Below the pieces are notes generated by a model that saw only the letters and a program-made list of their open reading frames with translations, made no database searches and was not told the DNA's origin. Positions 26,930 through 34,290 of a DNA stretch of 64,000 nt are shown here, in pieces. A program made the position numbers and the translations under genes. Where the stretch lies: assembly GCF_019458805.1 (NCBI RefSeq), contig NZ_JAIBOA010000032.1:16854-80853 (forward strand), read 5' to 3'. Positions within the stretch are counted from its first letter, which is position 1; each line of letters starts with the position of its first letter. This DNA comes from Actinomadura parmotrematis. GTDB taxonomy: Bacteria; Actinomycetota; Actinomycetes; Streptosporangiales; Streptosporangiaceae.

Positions 26930-28246
26930 TCAAGAGCGTCCGAGGAAATCGTCGAGAACCCGTGCGCCGAAGCGCAATCCGTCGACCGGGACGCGCTCGT
27001 CCACCCCGTGGAACATTCCGGAAAAGTCCAATTCCGGGGGGAGGCGGAGCGGCGCGAACCCGAAGCAGCGCATGCCGAGCTTGGCGAAGTGCTTGGCGTC
27101 CGTCCCGCCGCTCAGGCAGTACGGGACGGGCAGCGCGCCCGGGTCCGCCGCGGTCAGCGACGCCTCCATGGCCGCGACGAGGGCGCCGTCGTACCCGGTC
27201 TCCAGCGCCATGTCGTTATAGACGAAATCGCGCTGGACATCCGGACCGAGAAGCTCGTCCACGGTCGCGAAGAATTCCGCTTCATAACCCGGCAGATAAC
27301 GCCCGTCGACCTGCGCGCCGGCGGTCTGCGGAATGACGTTCGTCTTGTATCCCGCGTCCAGCCGCGTGGGGTTCAGCGTGTGCCGCAGCGTCGCGCCGAT
27401 CATCCGCGCCAGCGGCCCCATCTCCTCGAGGCACTTCTCCGGGTCCTCCGGATCGAACTCCACGCCGTAGGCGAGGCAGGCCCGCTCCAGGAACGCCCGC
27501 ACCGTCCCGGTGAGCCGGACGGGGAACTCGTGCCGCCCGAGCCGCCCGACGGCCTCGGCGATCGCGGTGACCGCGTTGTCCGGATGCACCATCGACCCGT
27601 GCCCGGCGGTGCCCTTCGCGGTCAGGTTCATCCACGCGATGCCCTTCTCCGCCGTCTCGATGAGGTACATCCGCTTGTCGCCGGGGACCGTCAGGCTGAA
27701 CCCGCCGACCTCGCCGACGGCCTCGGTGCAGCCCTCGAACAGCTCGGGGTGCTCCTTGACGAGCCACTGCGCGCCCCAGGACCCGCCGGCCTCCTCGTCG
27801 GCGAGGAAGGCCAGCACCACGTCCCGCGGCGGCCGCCGCCCCTCCCGCATCCGCTGCCGGACGACCGCGATCATCATCGCGTCCATGTCCTTCATGTCGA
27901 CCGCGCCGCGCCCCCAGACGCACCCGTCGGCGATCTCCCCGCCGAACGGGTCGCGCGTCCAGTCCTCCGCGCGCGCCGGCACGACGTCCAGGTGCCCGTG
28001 CAGCAACAGCGCGTCCCGCCCGCTGTCCTCGCCCTCCAGCCGCACGACGAGGCTGGCCCGCTTCTCGTGCGACTCGAAGATCTGCGGCTCCAGCCCGACT
28101 TCGGCCAGCTGCTCGGCGACGTACTCGGCGGCGGCCCTCTCCCCCGGCCCGGAGTTGTCGCCGGGGTTGCTCGTGTCGATCCGGATCAGTTCCTGGCAGA
28201 TCCGGACGACCTCGTCCTCCGCGGTCGGCTGCTGGCCCACGTTCAT
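26930..28246 (-). CDS. M20 family metallopeptidase
   Basis: A 438-residue dinuclear zinc hydrolase of the M20/M28 (ArgE/DapE/CPG2) family. Metal and catalytic residues are visible: HGHLDVVP with His85 and Asp87, the bridging Asp118 in AVDMKD, the catalytic Glu151-Glu152 in ADEEAGG, and a C-terminal His in GMFHGVDERVP. A lid/dimerisation domain lies between about 195 and 315. The family cleaves dipeptides, acylated amino acids or related amides; the substrate is not predictable. I chose the ATG at 28246 (MNVGQQPTAED); the longer frame runs into the tRNA promoter. It is the last chromosomal gene before the tRNA-Leu integration site. Confidence 0.88.
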   Translation of the reverse strand: MNVGQQPTAEDEVVRICQELIRIDTSNPGDNSGPGERAAAEYVAEQLAEVGLEPQIFESHEKRASLVVRLEGEDSGRDALLLHGHLDVVPARAEDWTRDPFGGEIADGCVWGRGAVDMKDMDAMMIAVVRQRMREGRRPPRDVVLAFLADEEAGGSWGAQWLVKEHPELFEGCTEAVGEVGGFSLTVPGDKRMYLIETAEKGIAWMNLTAKGTAGHGSMVHPDNAVTAIAEAVGRLGRHEFPVRLTGTVRAFLERACLAYGVEFDPEDPEKCLEEMGPLARMIGATLRHTLNPTRLDAGYKTNVIPQTAGAQVDGRYLPGYEAEFFATVDELLGPDVQRDFVYNDMALETGYDGALVAAMEASLTAADPGALPVPYCLSGGTDAKHFAKLGMRCFGFAPLRLPPELDFSGMFHGVDERVPVDGLRFGARVLDDFLGRS

Positions 28247-28364
28247 CACCTTCGCGCCTGGGAACACACGTACCCGACCATGGTGCCCGCTCGATCGACT
28301 TCGCCGCGACTCCTGACCTTTGGTATGGTGAAGCACGCTGCGGGGCACCGCGGCGAGCACACCT

Positions 28365-28450
28365 GTCCGGGTGGCGGAATAGGCAGACGCGCTAGCTTGA
28401 GGTGCTAGTGCCCTTTACGGGGCATGGGGGTTCAAGTCCCCCCTCGGACA
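28365..28450 (+). tRNA. tRNA-Leu (anticodon GAG)
   Basis: An 86-nt class II tRNA. The acceptor GTCCGGG pairs with CTCGGAC (one G-T pair), discriminator A at 28450, no encoded CCA. The D arm is GCG with an AATAGGCAGA-type loop, the anticodon stem CTAGC/GCTAG has loop TTGAGGT (anticodon GAG), the long variable arm is TGCCC...GGGCA, and the T arm is GGGGG TTCAAGT CCCCC. A -10-like TATGGT is at 28324-28329. The integrase gene on the other strand reads into it, which marks it as the integration site of the adjacent element. Confidence 0.95.
28392..28450. other. Left attachment site region (att) of the element
   Basis: The boundary between chromosome and element is placed at the 3' half of tRNA-Leu, because the serine integrase gene abuts it and its last 18-19 codons lie inside it, with the TAG stop in the anticodon stem at 28392-28394. 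Serine integrases need only a short identical core, so the crossover dinucleotide cannot be read by eye. No second copy of the tRNA 3' end was seen elsewhere in the window, so the right end probably lies beyond 64000. Confidence 0.55.
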
Positions 28451-30083
28451 CAAACCATTCCCCCATGTGGAGGTCAGGCGCCAGCCGGGCCTCCACTAGG
28501 TGTTTCTGGGGGTAGTAGGTCATCCGGAGGCCGAGCCGGTTGTAGAGGTCCGCCTTGTCGTGCGGGTCGGCCGACGCGACGACTTTCGCGAGGTCTCCGA
28601 GGTGGTGGAGTATCTCCGCGATGCGTTCCCGCGGCGCTCGGTTGTGTTCTGAGCTGCGGAGCTGCCCCTCCAGCCGGGCGCGTACCTGCTTGGTGTTGTT
28701 GATCCATTCACTGACCTCGGCGGGGTCCGCACCAGCGTCCAGGGCGGCCCGGTACTGCCTGAGCTTGGTCTCGCACTTTTTGATCTCCTTGCGGAGCGCG
28801 GCGGTGCCGAGTTCTCCGGCGTCGTCGCCGGCCGTGAGGATCTCGATGGTGGCCGCGATGCGGGTGGGGGCGAAGACGGTGGCGAGCCATCCGTCGATTT
28901 CGTTTCCGATCTCGGCTTCGCGCAGGTAGACGGTTTTGGGGTGTTCGATCTTGTTGGTCAGGGCGTACTCCTGGGGGAACTTGCACCGGTAGTACGCCTG
29001 GTCGTTGTTCCAGGTGCCCTCCATGTTGCGTTCGCAGTACCCGCAGCGCACGCAGCCCCGGTAGGTGTAGGGGTGGGTGGCTGCATGGAGCTTGTGCCTG
29101 GTGGGGCCCCGACCCTTGGACTCGCGGAGCTGCTGCGCCTGCTCGAATCGTTCGAGCGGGACGAGGATGTCGTGCACGGGAGATTGGGACCAGATCCACT
29201 TTTCCTTGTCATTCCAGCGCTGCTTGGTCACGTGCCCGAGCGCGACGTCGGTGACATCGATGAGGACCTCGTCCTTGCGCTGCTTGTTCCAGACCTGGTG
29301 GCCGGTGTAGCGCGGGTTGGTGAGGATCGTCCGGATGGCGCTCTTGGACCAGGCGATCTGGCAGCGGTGGCCGTTGCGGTCGGGGTCTGCGGCCGAGGGC
29401 GAGGGCACGCCGCGGCGGGTGAGCTCCTCGGCGATGTCGAGCAGGCCGCGCCCTTTGAGGTACTGCTCGTAGATCCACGTGACCACCAGCGAGTGGGCCG
29501 GGTGCGCCTTCAGCTTGTGCAACCGCTTCCCGTCGGCGGCCTTGGCGGGATGGGGATGCGGGCCGGCGTCGATGAGCTCATAGCCGTAAGGCGGTCGGCC
29601 TCCCAGATAGCGGCCCTCGGTGGCGGTGATGGCGTTCATCGCGGCTCGCACCCGCAGCTTGACGCGGTTGCGTTCGCCCTTGGACAGGCCGCCGAAGACG
29701 CCCATGATCATGTCGTGGGCCTCGTTGGCCGGGTCGATCGGGCCGCCGACCTCGGGCACCCACAGCTGCACGCCGTAGTGCTCGAAGACCGGGAAGGTCA
29801 GGCTGTACTGGTTGCCGTAGAAGGCGCGTTGCGGCTCGCCGATGACCACGGCCTCATAGCCGCGATCGGGATTGGCCAGTTCGGCCAGCAGGGCGGAGGC
29901 GTGCGGGCGCCGCTGCCAGGGGATCGAGCGGGACTTGTCGATGTCGAAGAACTCCGCGACGATCTCCCCGCCGCGGGGTTCGATGAGCGCGCGCGCCCGG
30001 CCCAGTTGCCAGGCGTGCGAGGCGTCGGGGTCCTGCTTGTCCTCGGTGGAGACCCTGCCGAGGAACGCGAAGCGTCCGCTCAT
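28392..30083 (-). CDS. Large serine integrase
   Basis: A 563-residue large serine recombinase, the integrase of the element. The catalytic domain (about 1-150) begins RFAFLGRVSTED with nucleophile Ser12 and Arg10, plus AVVIGEPQRAFYG and GPIDPANEAHDMIMGVFGG. The long E helix begins LSKGERNRVKLRVR. A recombinase domain follows (about 165-300), then a zinc ribbon with CVRCGYC...YYRC, a coiled coil (about 430-490), and a short tail. The last 18 residues (SEGGLEPPCPVKGTSTSS) are encoded by the tRNA-Leu gene. It shares GRxYLGGRPPYGYEL with related actinobacterial integrases. The start overlaps the preceding gene by ATGA (30080-30083). It is complete and expected to be active; serine integrases at tRNA genes are uncommon. 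Confidence 0.92.
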   Translation of the reverse strand: MSGRFAFLGRVSTEDKQDPDASHAWQLGRARALIEPRGGEIVAEFFDIDKSRSIPWQRRPHASALLAELANPDRGYEAVVIGEPQRAFYGNQYSLTFPVFEHYGVQLWVPEVGGPIDPANEAHDMIMGVFGGLSKGERNRVKLRVRAAMNAITATEGRYLGGRPPYGYELIDAGPHPHPAKAADGKRLHKLKAHPAHSLVVTWIYEQYLKGRGLLDIAEELTRRGVPSPSAADPDRNGHRCQIAWSKSAIRTILTNPRYTGHQVWNKQRKDEVLIDVTDVALGHVTKQRWNDKEKWIWSQSPVHDILVPLERFEQAQQLRESKGRGPTRHKLHAATHPYTYRGCVRCGYCERNMEGTWNNDQAYYRCKFPQEYALTNKIEHPKTVYLREAEIGNEIDGWLATVFAPTRIAATIEILTAGDDAGELGTAALRKEIKKCETKLRQYRAALDAGADPAEVSEWINNTKQVRARLEGQLRSSEHNRAPRERIAEILHHLGDLAKVVASADPHDKADLYNRLGLRMTYYPQKHLVEARLAPDLHMGEWFVSEGGLEPPCPVKGTSTSS

Positions 30084-30601
30084 CGAGCGTCACCGTCCTT
30101 CCCACAGTCCGTGATGTGTTGCGGGCAGACCGGCGGGGACGGTGCGGCCACTCCTGCGAACAGCAGGAGGTAGAGGACGTGCGTCGGGTTGGTGGGGTCG
30201 ACGGGTCCGGCGGTTCCCAGCGTCCAGAGCTGTTTGCCGTGCAGACGCAGGTAGGCGTTGAAGTCCCACAGGGTGACGCCGTGGAAGGTGTGGCGGTTGA
30301 GTTCGGGGATGACGACGGCGTCGAACAGGTCGGTGCCGACGGCCTGGGTGAGCGCGCGGGCCTGCGGGCACTGGTCCCAGGTCGGTCGGCCGCGCCGGCT
30401 CGTGCCCGGCTGCTGTTCGCGATCGAGATCGAAGTAGCGGGCGACGATGCTGCCATGGGGCGCGGTCAGTTCTTCGGCCGCGGCCAGGCAGCGGCATTCG
30501 TGGAAGCGGGGTGTGAACCTCTCGGTGCCGCGCATGATCGCGTGTCCGTAGAGGGCGAATCGCATCATGGGCTCTGGCGACGGTGAGTTCGGTCGGGACA
30601 C
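30080..30601 (-). CDS. Stand-alone recombinase-domain paralog, catalytic Ser lost (I)
   Basis: A 173-residue protein homologous to the catalytic domain of the integrase next door. RFALYGHAIM aligns with RFAFLGRVST, FDAVVIPELNRHTFHG with YEAVVIGEPQRAFYG, and GPVDPTNPTHVLYLLLFAG with GPIDPANEAHDMIMGVFGG. It ends where the integrase's long E helix would begin. At the nucleophile position Ser is Ile22, and the catalytic Arg is His20, so it cannot cut DNA. The GTG at 30601 has GAGGAG 8 nt upstream; an ATG at 30568 without a ribosome site is the alternative. It is coupled by ATGA to the integrase. A regulatory or directionality role is inferred. Confidence 0.75.
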   Translation of the reverse strand: MSRPNSPSPEPMMRFALYGHAIMRGTERFTPRFHECRCLAAAEELTAPHGSIVARYFDLDREQQPGTSRRGRPTWDQCPQARALTQAVGTDLFDAVVIPELNRHTFHGVTLWDFNAYLRLHGKQLWTLGTAGPVDPTNPTHVLYLLLFAGVAAPSPPVCPQHITDCGKDGDAR

Positions 30602-30747
30602 TCGGCCTTCTCCTCGCTGTGATCGGGGTGGAGCTGGTCATGTGCGGTGCGCAGGAGGGCAAGCAAAGCGCGGGCCGCGCCGGGGGTGAGCCGAGGCGGC
30701 TCGTCCGGCACGACCACGCGCGGTGCCTTCCTGTCAGGCGCCTTCAC
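30565..30747 (-). CDS. Small protein with DEPPRLTP motif
   Basis: A 60-residue frame starting at a GTG that overlaps the stop of the HTH-like gene (GTGA, 30744-30747) and running 37 bp into the recombinase-paralog gene. It has a basic start, then DEPPRLTPGAARALLALLRT, then a polar tail. The same peptide (DEPPRLTPAAARALRPL) recurs before the second paralog at about 31510-31470, which argues that the segment is or was coding. No known domain. It could be the C-terminal part of an ancestral excisionase-like protein. Confidence 0.35.
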   Translation of the reverse strand: MKAPDRKAPRVVVPDEPPRLTPGAARALLALLRTAHDQLHPDHSEEKAECPDRTHRRQSP

Positions 30748-30908
30748 CGCCCGCCCGAAGGCGGTCGATCGCCTGCGCGCGTCCGGTCGCCGGTCTGAGC
30801 GAGCTTGTGGGCGCGGGTGTGGCCGATGCCCGGGGCGCGTCCGGCGGTCACCAGGTCGACGGCGGCGGGCAGATTCTTCACGTCGGCGGCGGTCGGCCTC
30901 GGCGTCAC
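30744..30908 (-). CDS. Short HTH/excisionase-like protein, probably truncated
   Basis: A 54-residue frame from a GTG that overlaps the stop of the upstream paralog (GTGA, 30905-30908). The core LPAAVDLVTAGRAPGIGHTR followed by AHKLAQTGD resembles the helix-turn-helix of actinobacterial AlpA/Xis-type excisionases (LPxxxDLxTAARxLGIGRTxAYxLAxxG). The usual beta-wing after it is missing, and the frame ends in low-complexity PPSGGR, so it looks shortened or frameshifted. If functional it would bind the element's att or promoter DNA. Confidence 0.45.
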   Translation of the reverse strand: MTPRPTAADVKNLPAAVDLVTAGRAPGIGHTRAHKLAQTGDRTRAGDRPPSGGR

Positions 30909-31426
30909 GATCGGCCTCCGGCCGAGGAGCCGTCGGCATCCGGGCGGGATGTTGGGCCGTTCCCCTCACCTGCGGTGCCGGTGTAGATGCTCGCCATCAA
31001 CGCGTGTTCGGGGTTCGTCGGGTCCAAGGGGCGGTGGATGCCGGGCGTCCACAAGGTCATGCCGTGGCGGGCGAGCAGGGCGACCACGTCCCACACGTCG
31101 TCCCCGGCGAAGAGCCAGGGGGTGATGTTGGCGACGATGAGGGCGTCGAACTCGTGGCTGGGCAGGGCGTCCAGCATGAGGCGGGCCTGGGGGCGCTGTG
31201 TCCAGGGGCGGAGTCGGGGGTGGAGGCGGTGGTCGGAGTCGATGTCGTAGTACTGGGTGATGATCTGGCCGCCCAGCTGTTCGGTCAGGGTCTGGGCTCG
31301 GGTGAGGTCGCAGAACTGCTGGTCGCGGCCGGGGGTTTCGACCAGTGGGCCGGTGCACGTGTAGCCGTAGAAGGCGAACCGGGTCGGTGCCGGGCGGTGC
31401 TGGTCGCCGGGGCGGAGCTGGGGCAT
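30905..31426 (-). CDS. Stand-alone recombinase-domain paralog, catalytic Ser to Cys (II)
   Basis: A 173-residue second relative of the integrase catalytic domain. RFAFYGYTCTG aligns with RFAFLGRVSTE, so the nucleophile Ser is replaced by Cys24 and the catalytic Arg by Tyr22. FDALIVANITPWLFAG replaces the second active-site motif, and RPLDPTNPEHALMASIYTG matches the end of the domain. The ATG at 31426 has a clear AAGGAG 8 nt upstream. The same frame stays open upstream into the zinc-ribbon gene, so a longer fusion form is possible. It sits in the integrase operon. Cysteine cannot be assumed to substitute for serine here, given the loss of the Arg residues. Confidence 0.75.
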   Translation of the reverse strand: MPQLRPGDQHRPAPTRFAFYGYTCTGPLVETPGRDQQFCDLTRAQTLTEQLGGQIITQYYDIDSDHRLHPRLRPWTQRPQARLMLDALPSHEFDALIVANITPWLFAGDDVWDVVALLARHGMTLWTPGIHRPLDPTNPEHALMASIYTGTAGEGNGPTSRPDADGSSAGGRS

Positions 31427-32029
31427 GGTCGGGTCTCCTTGCGGGTGCGGTGGGTGGAGTTGTGCGGACGAGTTGCCGCGCAGGGGCCGCAGTGCGCGGG
31501 CCGCGGCGGGGGTGAGCCGAGGCGGCTCGTCCGACGTGACCGTGCGCGGCGGCTTGCTGGGTGTGGCTCGTGGTCGGAGGCGGTCACCGCCCGCCCGAGG
31601 GCGGCCGGTGTGCCGGAGGTGTCCGGTCGCCGGTGGGTTCCGGTGGCCGGGCCGCGCCGTCGCGGCCGGGGTTCGGCCGGGGGCGTGGCGGGTCGATGAC
31701 CGCTCCCCTTCATCCGGATTGTCAAGCCCGCGAGATACCGCCGACCTGCGCGGATGCGCGGTGACCGTGGAGGCGGTGTGCTGGGTACGGCCGGATGGGG
31801 ATGTCAGGTGCCAGAAGACGCCGCAGCGGTAGGCGCGCAGTCGGGTGCCGGGCGAGGCGATGCGGGCGGCCCTGCGGGCGTCGCGGCGGGAGAGGTACTT
31901 GGCGCTTCCGCATCGTCCGCAGGCCCCCATCTGCAGGCGGGCGACCAGTTCGGTGGTCTTGCTGAAGCTCTCATCGGTGCCGGCGCGCCGAGGCGCCTGG
32001 CCACGCCTCAGCCGCATACGGCGGCTCAT
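30905..32029 (-). CDS. Zinc-ribbon protein in frame with recombinase paralog II
   Basis: Starting at the ATG at 32029 (1-bp TGATG overlap with the methyltransferase stop), the frame codes for a small zinc-ribbon-like domain: MGACGRCGSAKYLSRRDA, then RIASPGTRLRAYRCGVFWHLTS (about residues 34-77), a layout common in small actinobacterial element proteins. No stop follows. An Arg/Pro/Thr-rich stretch of about 120 residues leads without a break into recombinase paralog II, giving a 374-residue fusion. The linker looks like out-of-frame or degenerate sequence, and an internal ATG with a strong ribosome site lies at 31426. Both forms are therefore given; the zinc-ribbon part alone is the more certain coding unit. 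Confidence 0.5.
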   Translation of the reverse strand: MSRRMRLRRGQAPRRAGTDESFSKTTELVARLQMGACGRCGSAKYLSRRDARRAARIASPGTRLRAYRCGVFWHLTSPSGRTQHTASTVTAHPRRSAVSRGLDNPDEGERSSTRHAPGRTPAATARPGHRNPPATGHLRHTGRPRAGGDRLRPRATPSKPPRTVTSDEPPRLTPAAARALRPLRGNSSAQLHPPHPQGDPTMPQLRPGDQHRPAPTRFAFYGYTCTGPLVETPGRDQQFCDLTRAQTLTEQLGGQIITQYYDIDSDHRLHPRLRPWTQRPQARLMLDALPSHEFDALIVANITPWLFAGDDVWDVVALLARHGMTLWTPGIHRPLDPTNPEHALMASIYTGTAGEGNGPTSRPDADGSSAGGRS

Positions 32030-32931
32030 CACCGCTCTCCCTTGGGGTAGATGGGGCGTTGGAAGACCAGCAGGTCTTCGTGGGCGGTGGCGCAGGCCGG
32101 AAGGCCGCGGTCGCGGGCGCGGCGGGTCTCCAGGCCCTGGAAGAAGGAGGTCCGCGGGACCAGGCCGCCGCCGCGCAGCCCGGCCAGCAGCGCCACCAGT
32201 CGCTCGGTCAGGACCAGGTCGGCGCGTTCGGCGGCCTCGATGACGGCGCCGGGCAGGTCGACCAGTACGCCGCGCACTCGGATCGGGCGGACGGTGATCG
32301 CGGCGATGCCGCCGGGCTTCAGCAGTTCGGCGGCGCCGGTCAGGATGCGCTCGAAGCCCTCCATCAGTCCGGGGAGGGGCTGGTGGGCGAGGTTGGCGCG
32401 GTCGCGGGAGTAGCGGTGGTTGGCCTTGGTGACCTTGCCGCCGTTGTCGCGACCGGTGGTGACGTGCCCGTGCGTGTGCGCCCCGTAGGGCGGTGAGGTG
32501 AGCACGAGCGCGGCTTGGCGGTGGTGGTAGGGGAAGACGCCGGTGATGGTGCGGGCGTCGCCCCAGACCACCGATCCCGTGCCGCAGGCGCCCTGGTGGT
32601 AGGCGCGGGCCATGTTGGCGGCGGCCATGCGCGCGAAGTCGGCCTCGTACTCCATGCCGATGGCGTGCCGTCCCAGGTGAGCGGCCTCGACCAGGGTCGT
32701 GCCGATCCCGCACATGGGGTCGACGACCAGGTCGCCGGGCCGGGTGAAGGCGGTGATGACCTGGGCGGCGATGGCAGGCAGCATCTTGCCCGGGTGGCGC
32801 ATCGACTCGGGCGTGTAACGGCCCTTGCGCTGGTCGCGCGAGGGCTTTTGCGCGGTGGCCAGCACCGACAGCAGCAGCCGCTCCCCGGCGCCGGGGGTGG
32901 AGGGGCTGGGCGGGGTGAGGTCGCCGGTCAT
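32029..32931 (-). CDS. DNA methyltransferase (TSPPYG-type)
   Basis: A 300-residue SAM-dependent methyltransferase. The SAM site is VVDPMCGIGTTLVEA (69-83), and the catalytic motif is LTSPPYG (144-150), characteristic of DNA N4-cytosine/N6-adenine enzymes and Trm11-like RNA methylases. EYEADFARMAAANMARA (94-110) and VVWGDART carry the other SAM contacts, and LLKPGGIAAITV the late strand. A target-recognition domain is not obvious. Its ATG overlaps the stop of a second methyltransferase-like gene (ATGA, 32928-32931). No restriction enzyme is nearby, so a solitary methylase that protects the element on transfer is the likely role (inferred). Confidence 0.85.
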   Translation of the reverse strand: MTGDLTPPSPSTPGAGERLLLSVLATAQKPSRDQRKGRYTPESMRHPGKMLPAIAAQVITAFTRPGDLVVDPMCGIGTTLVEAAHLGRHAIGMEYEADFARMAAANMARAYHQGACGTGSVVWGDARTITGVFPYHHRQAALVLTSPPYGAHTHGHVTTGRDNGGKVTKANHRYSRDRANLAHQPLPGLMEGFERILTGAAELLKPGGIAAITVRPIRVRGVLVDLPGAVIEAAERADLVLTERLVALLAGLRGGGLVPRTSFFQGLETRRARDRGLPACATAHEDLLVFQRPIYPKGER

Positions 32932-33890
32932 CGCGCGTCTCCCTGCTGTCCGGCGGTGGCGGGTTTGGTGAACAGGCACACGTCGGCATGCACGCGCGCG
33001 ATGGGCGGCAGTGCGGGCGAGTGTGGTGGGCGCAGTTCGGCGATCTGGTCGGGGCCGGCCTGTACGACCAAGGCGTCGCCGTCGATGGGGACGCGCAGCG
33101 CGATGACGTGCTGGATGTAGTGGAACCCCAGCAAGCTCGCCTGGCGGATGACGCGCGGCGCGGGGTCGGCCAGACGTCCGGTGGGCTCGTGGCGGGCGGT
33201 GGTGATGACGGCCAGGGTTCCGCCGGGCCGCAGCACCTTCCACGCCCCGGCCAGGAACAAGGCGAGCTGCTCGTGCGAGAGCATCCACAGCTCGGCGCGG
33301 CACGCCGGGCACCGCAGGTCGCCGCCCTTGGCGCTGTGCTGCCCGCCGACCTCGTACGGCGGCGGGGCGGCCACGACGAGGGCGACCTCGCCGAGGTGGT
33401 CGGCCAGTCCGCGCGCCATCTGGTCGGGGCGCGTGGGGCGCATCGCCACCGCCGCGAGCTGTTCGGCGGGCAGGGTCGCGCGCAGGCGGGCGCCGATGTG
33501 CTGGGCGAGCGGGAAGTGCGGCACCAGCGCCACACCGCGCCGGCCGGTCTGCGCGGCCGCGATCAGGGTCGCCTCGCTGCAGGTGAACCCTTCGGCGACC
33601 ACGTCGCCGGGGGCGGTGCAGGTGGTGATGAGCTGGCGGGCCAGTTCGGCGCCGACGGCGCGCTGGTGCAGCCCGCACAGCCGTGCGGTGCCCTGTCCAC
33701 GCGGTCCGCCGTCAGGTGAAGCGGACGAGGAGGCGGGTGGCGCGGTGGGCGAGGTGTCGGCGGCGAGCCAAACGGTCAGCGGCAGCAGACTCCGCGCGGT
33801 GACGGCGCGGCCGGAGTGGCCGGTGCCGGATCGCTCCGGTGGGTTGGAGGGATTGGTCGGGTCGGGCTGGTCGGGCGGTGTGGTGTTCAT
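32928..33890 (-). CDS. Degenerate methyltransferase-like protein
   Basis: A 320-residue protein with the layout of a class I methyltransferase but altered motifs. After a disordered Pro/Ser-rich start, motif I reads GDVVAEGFTCSEATLIAAA (95-113) with no Gly-rich turn. The catalytic position reads AAPPPYE (174-180) instead of D/N/S-PPY. The late strand KVLRPGGTLAVIT (218-230) is well kept. A CPAC pair (194-197) may bind zinc with other residues. It is first in the reverse-strand integrase operon and is coupled to the intact methylase, suggesting a heterodimer in which this subunit has a specificity or structural role (inference). Confidence 0.7.
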   Translation of the reverse strand: MNTTPPDQPDPTNPSNPPERSGTGHSGRAVTARSLLPLTVWLAADTSPTAPPASSSASPDGGPRGQGTARLCGLHQRAVGAELARQLITTCTAPGDVVAEGFTCSEATLIAAAQTGRRGVALVPHFPLAQHIGARLRATLPAEQLAAVAMRPTRPDQMARGLADHLGEVALVVAAPPPYEVGGQHSAKGGDLRCPACRAELWMLSHEQLALFLAGAWKVLRPGGTLAVITTARHEPTGRLADPAPRVIRQASLLGFHYIQHVIALRVPIDGDALVVQAGPDQIAELRPPHSPALPPIARVHADVCLFTKPATAGQQGDAR

Positions 33891-34290
33891 CGTGAGTGAC
33901 CCGCAACGGTCACCCGGTCCCTGTCAGGTAGAAGCACCTCGGTCGGCCCGATTCCCGCGCCAGCCGGGTAAAACCTTGCAGGCTCCTGAGCTTCCACCCG
34001 TAGCTATCCCGCTGAGGTCGGGAGCCAGATCGTTGGTCAGTGGTCCCGAGTCCTCCATCTCGGTGGAACGGTGCTGACGGGTTCGAGGACTACTTCATGC
34101 TCGGCGCCGGGCTGTAGAGACCATCGTCAGCAGGCCGAGCCTGAAGCCGAGTGGTCCGCTCGATAACCAGCGGCGGACTGTCGGTACGGAGAGTTATTCT
34201 GAGTGACGTAGTGAGCGGGAAGCGCTCCAGAGCGCTGCCCACTGTTTTCTGTCGTACGTCAGTCGATACCATTACGCATGGAGGGTTGAT
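33891..34290. other. 400-bp divergent intergenic region
   Basis: This gap separates the reverse integrase/methylase operon from the forward coiled-coil gene and must hold both promoters. GGAGGG (34281-34286) is the ribosome site of the forward gene. AGCGCT occurs twice around a 4-bp gap near 34220-34240. Base composition turns AT-richer towards the forward gene. No gene could be supported on either strand. Confidence 0.5.
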
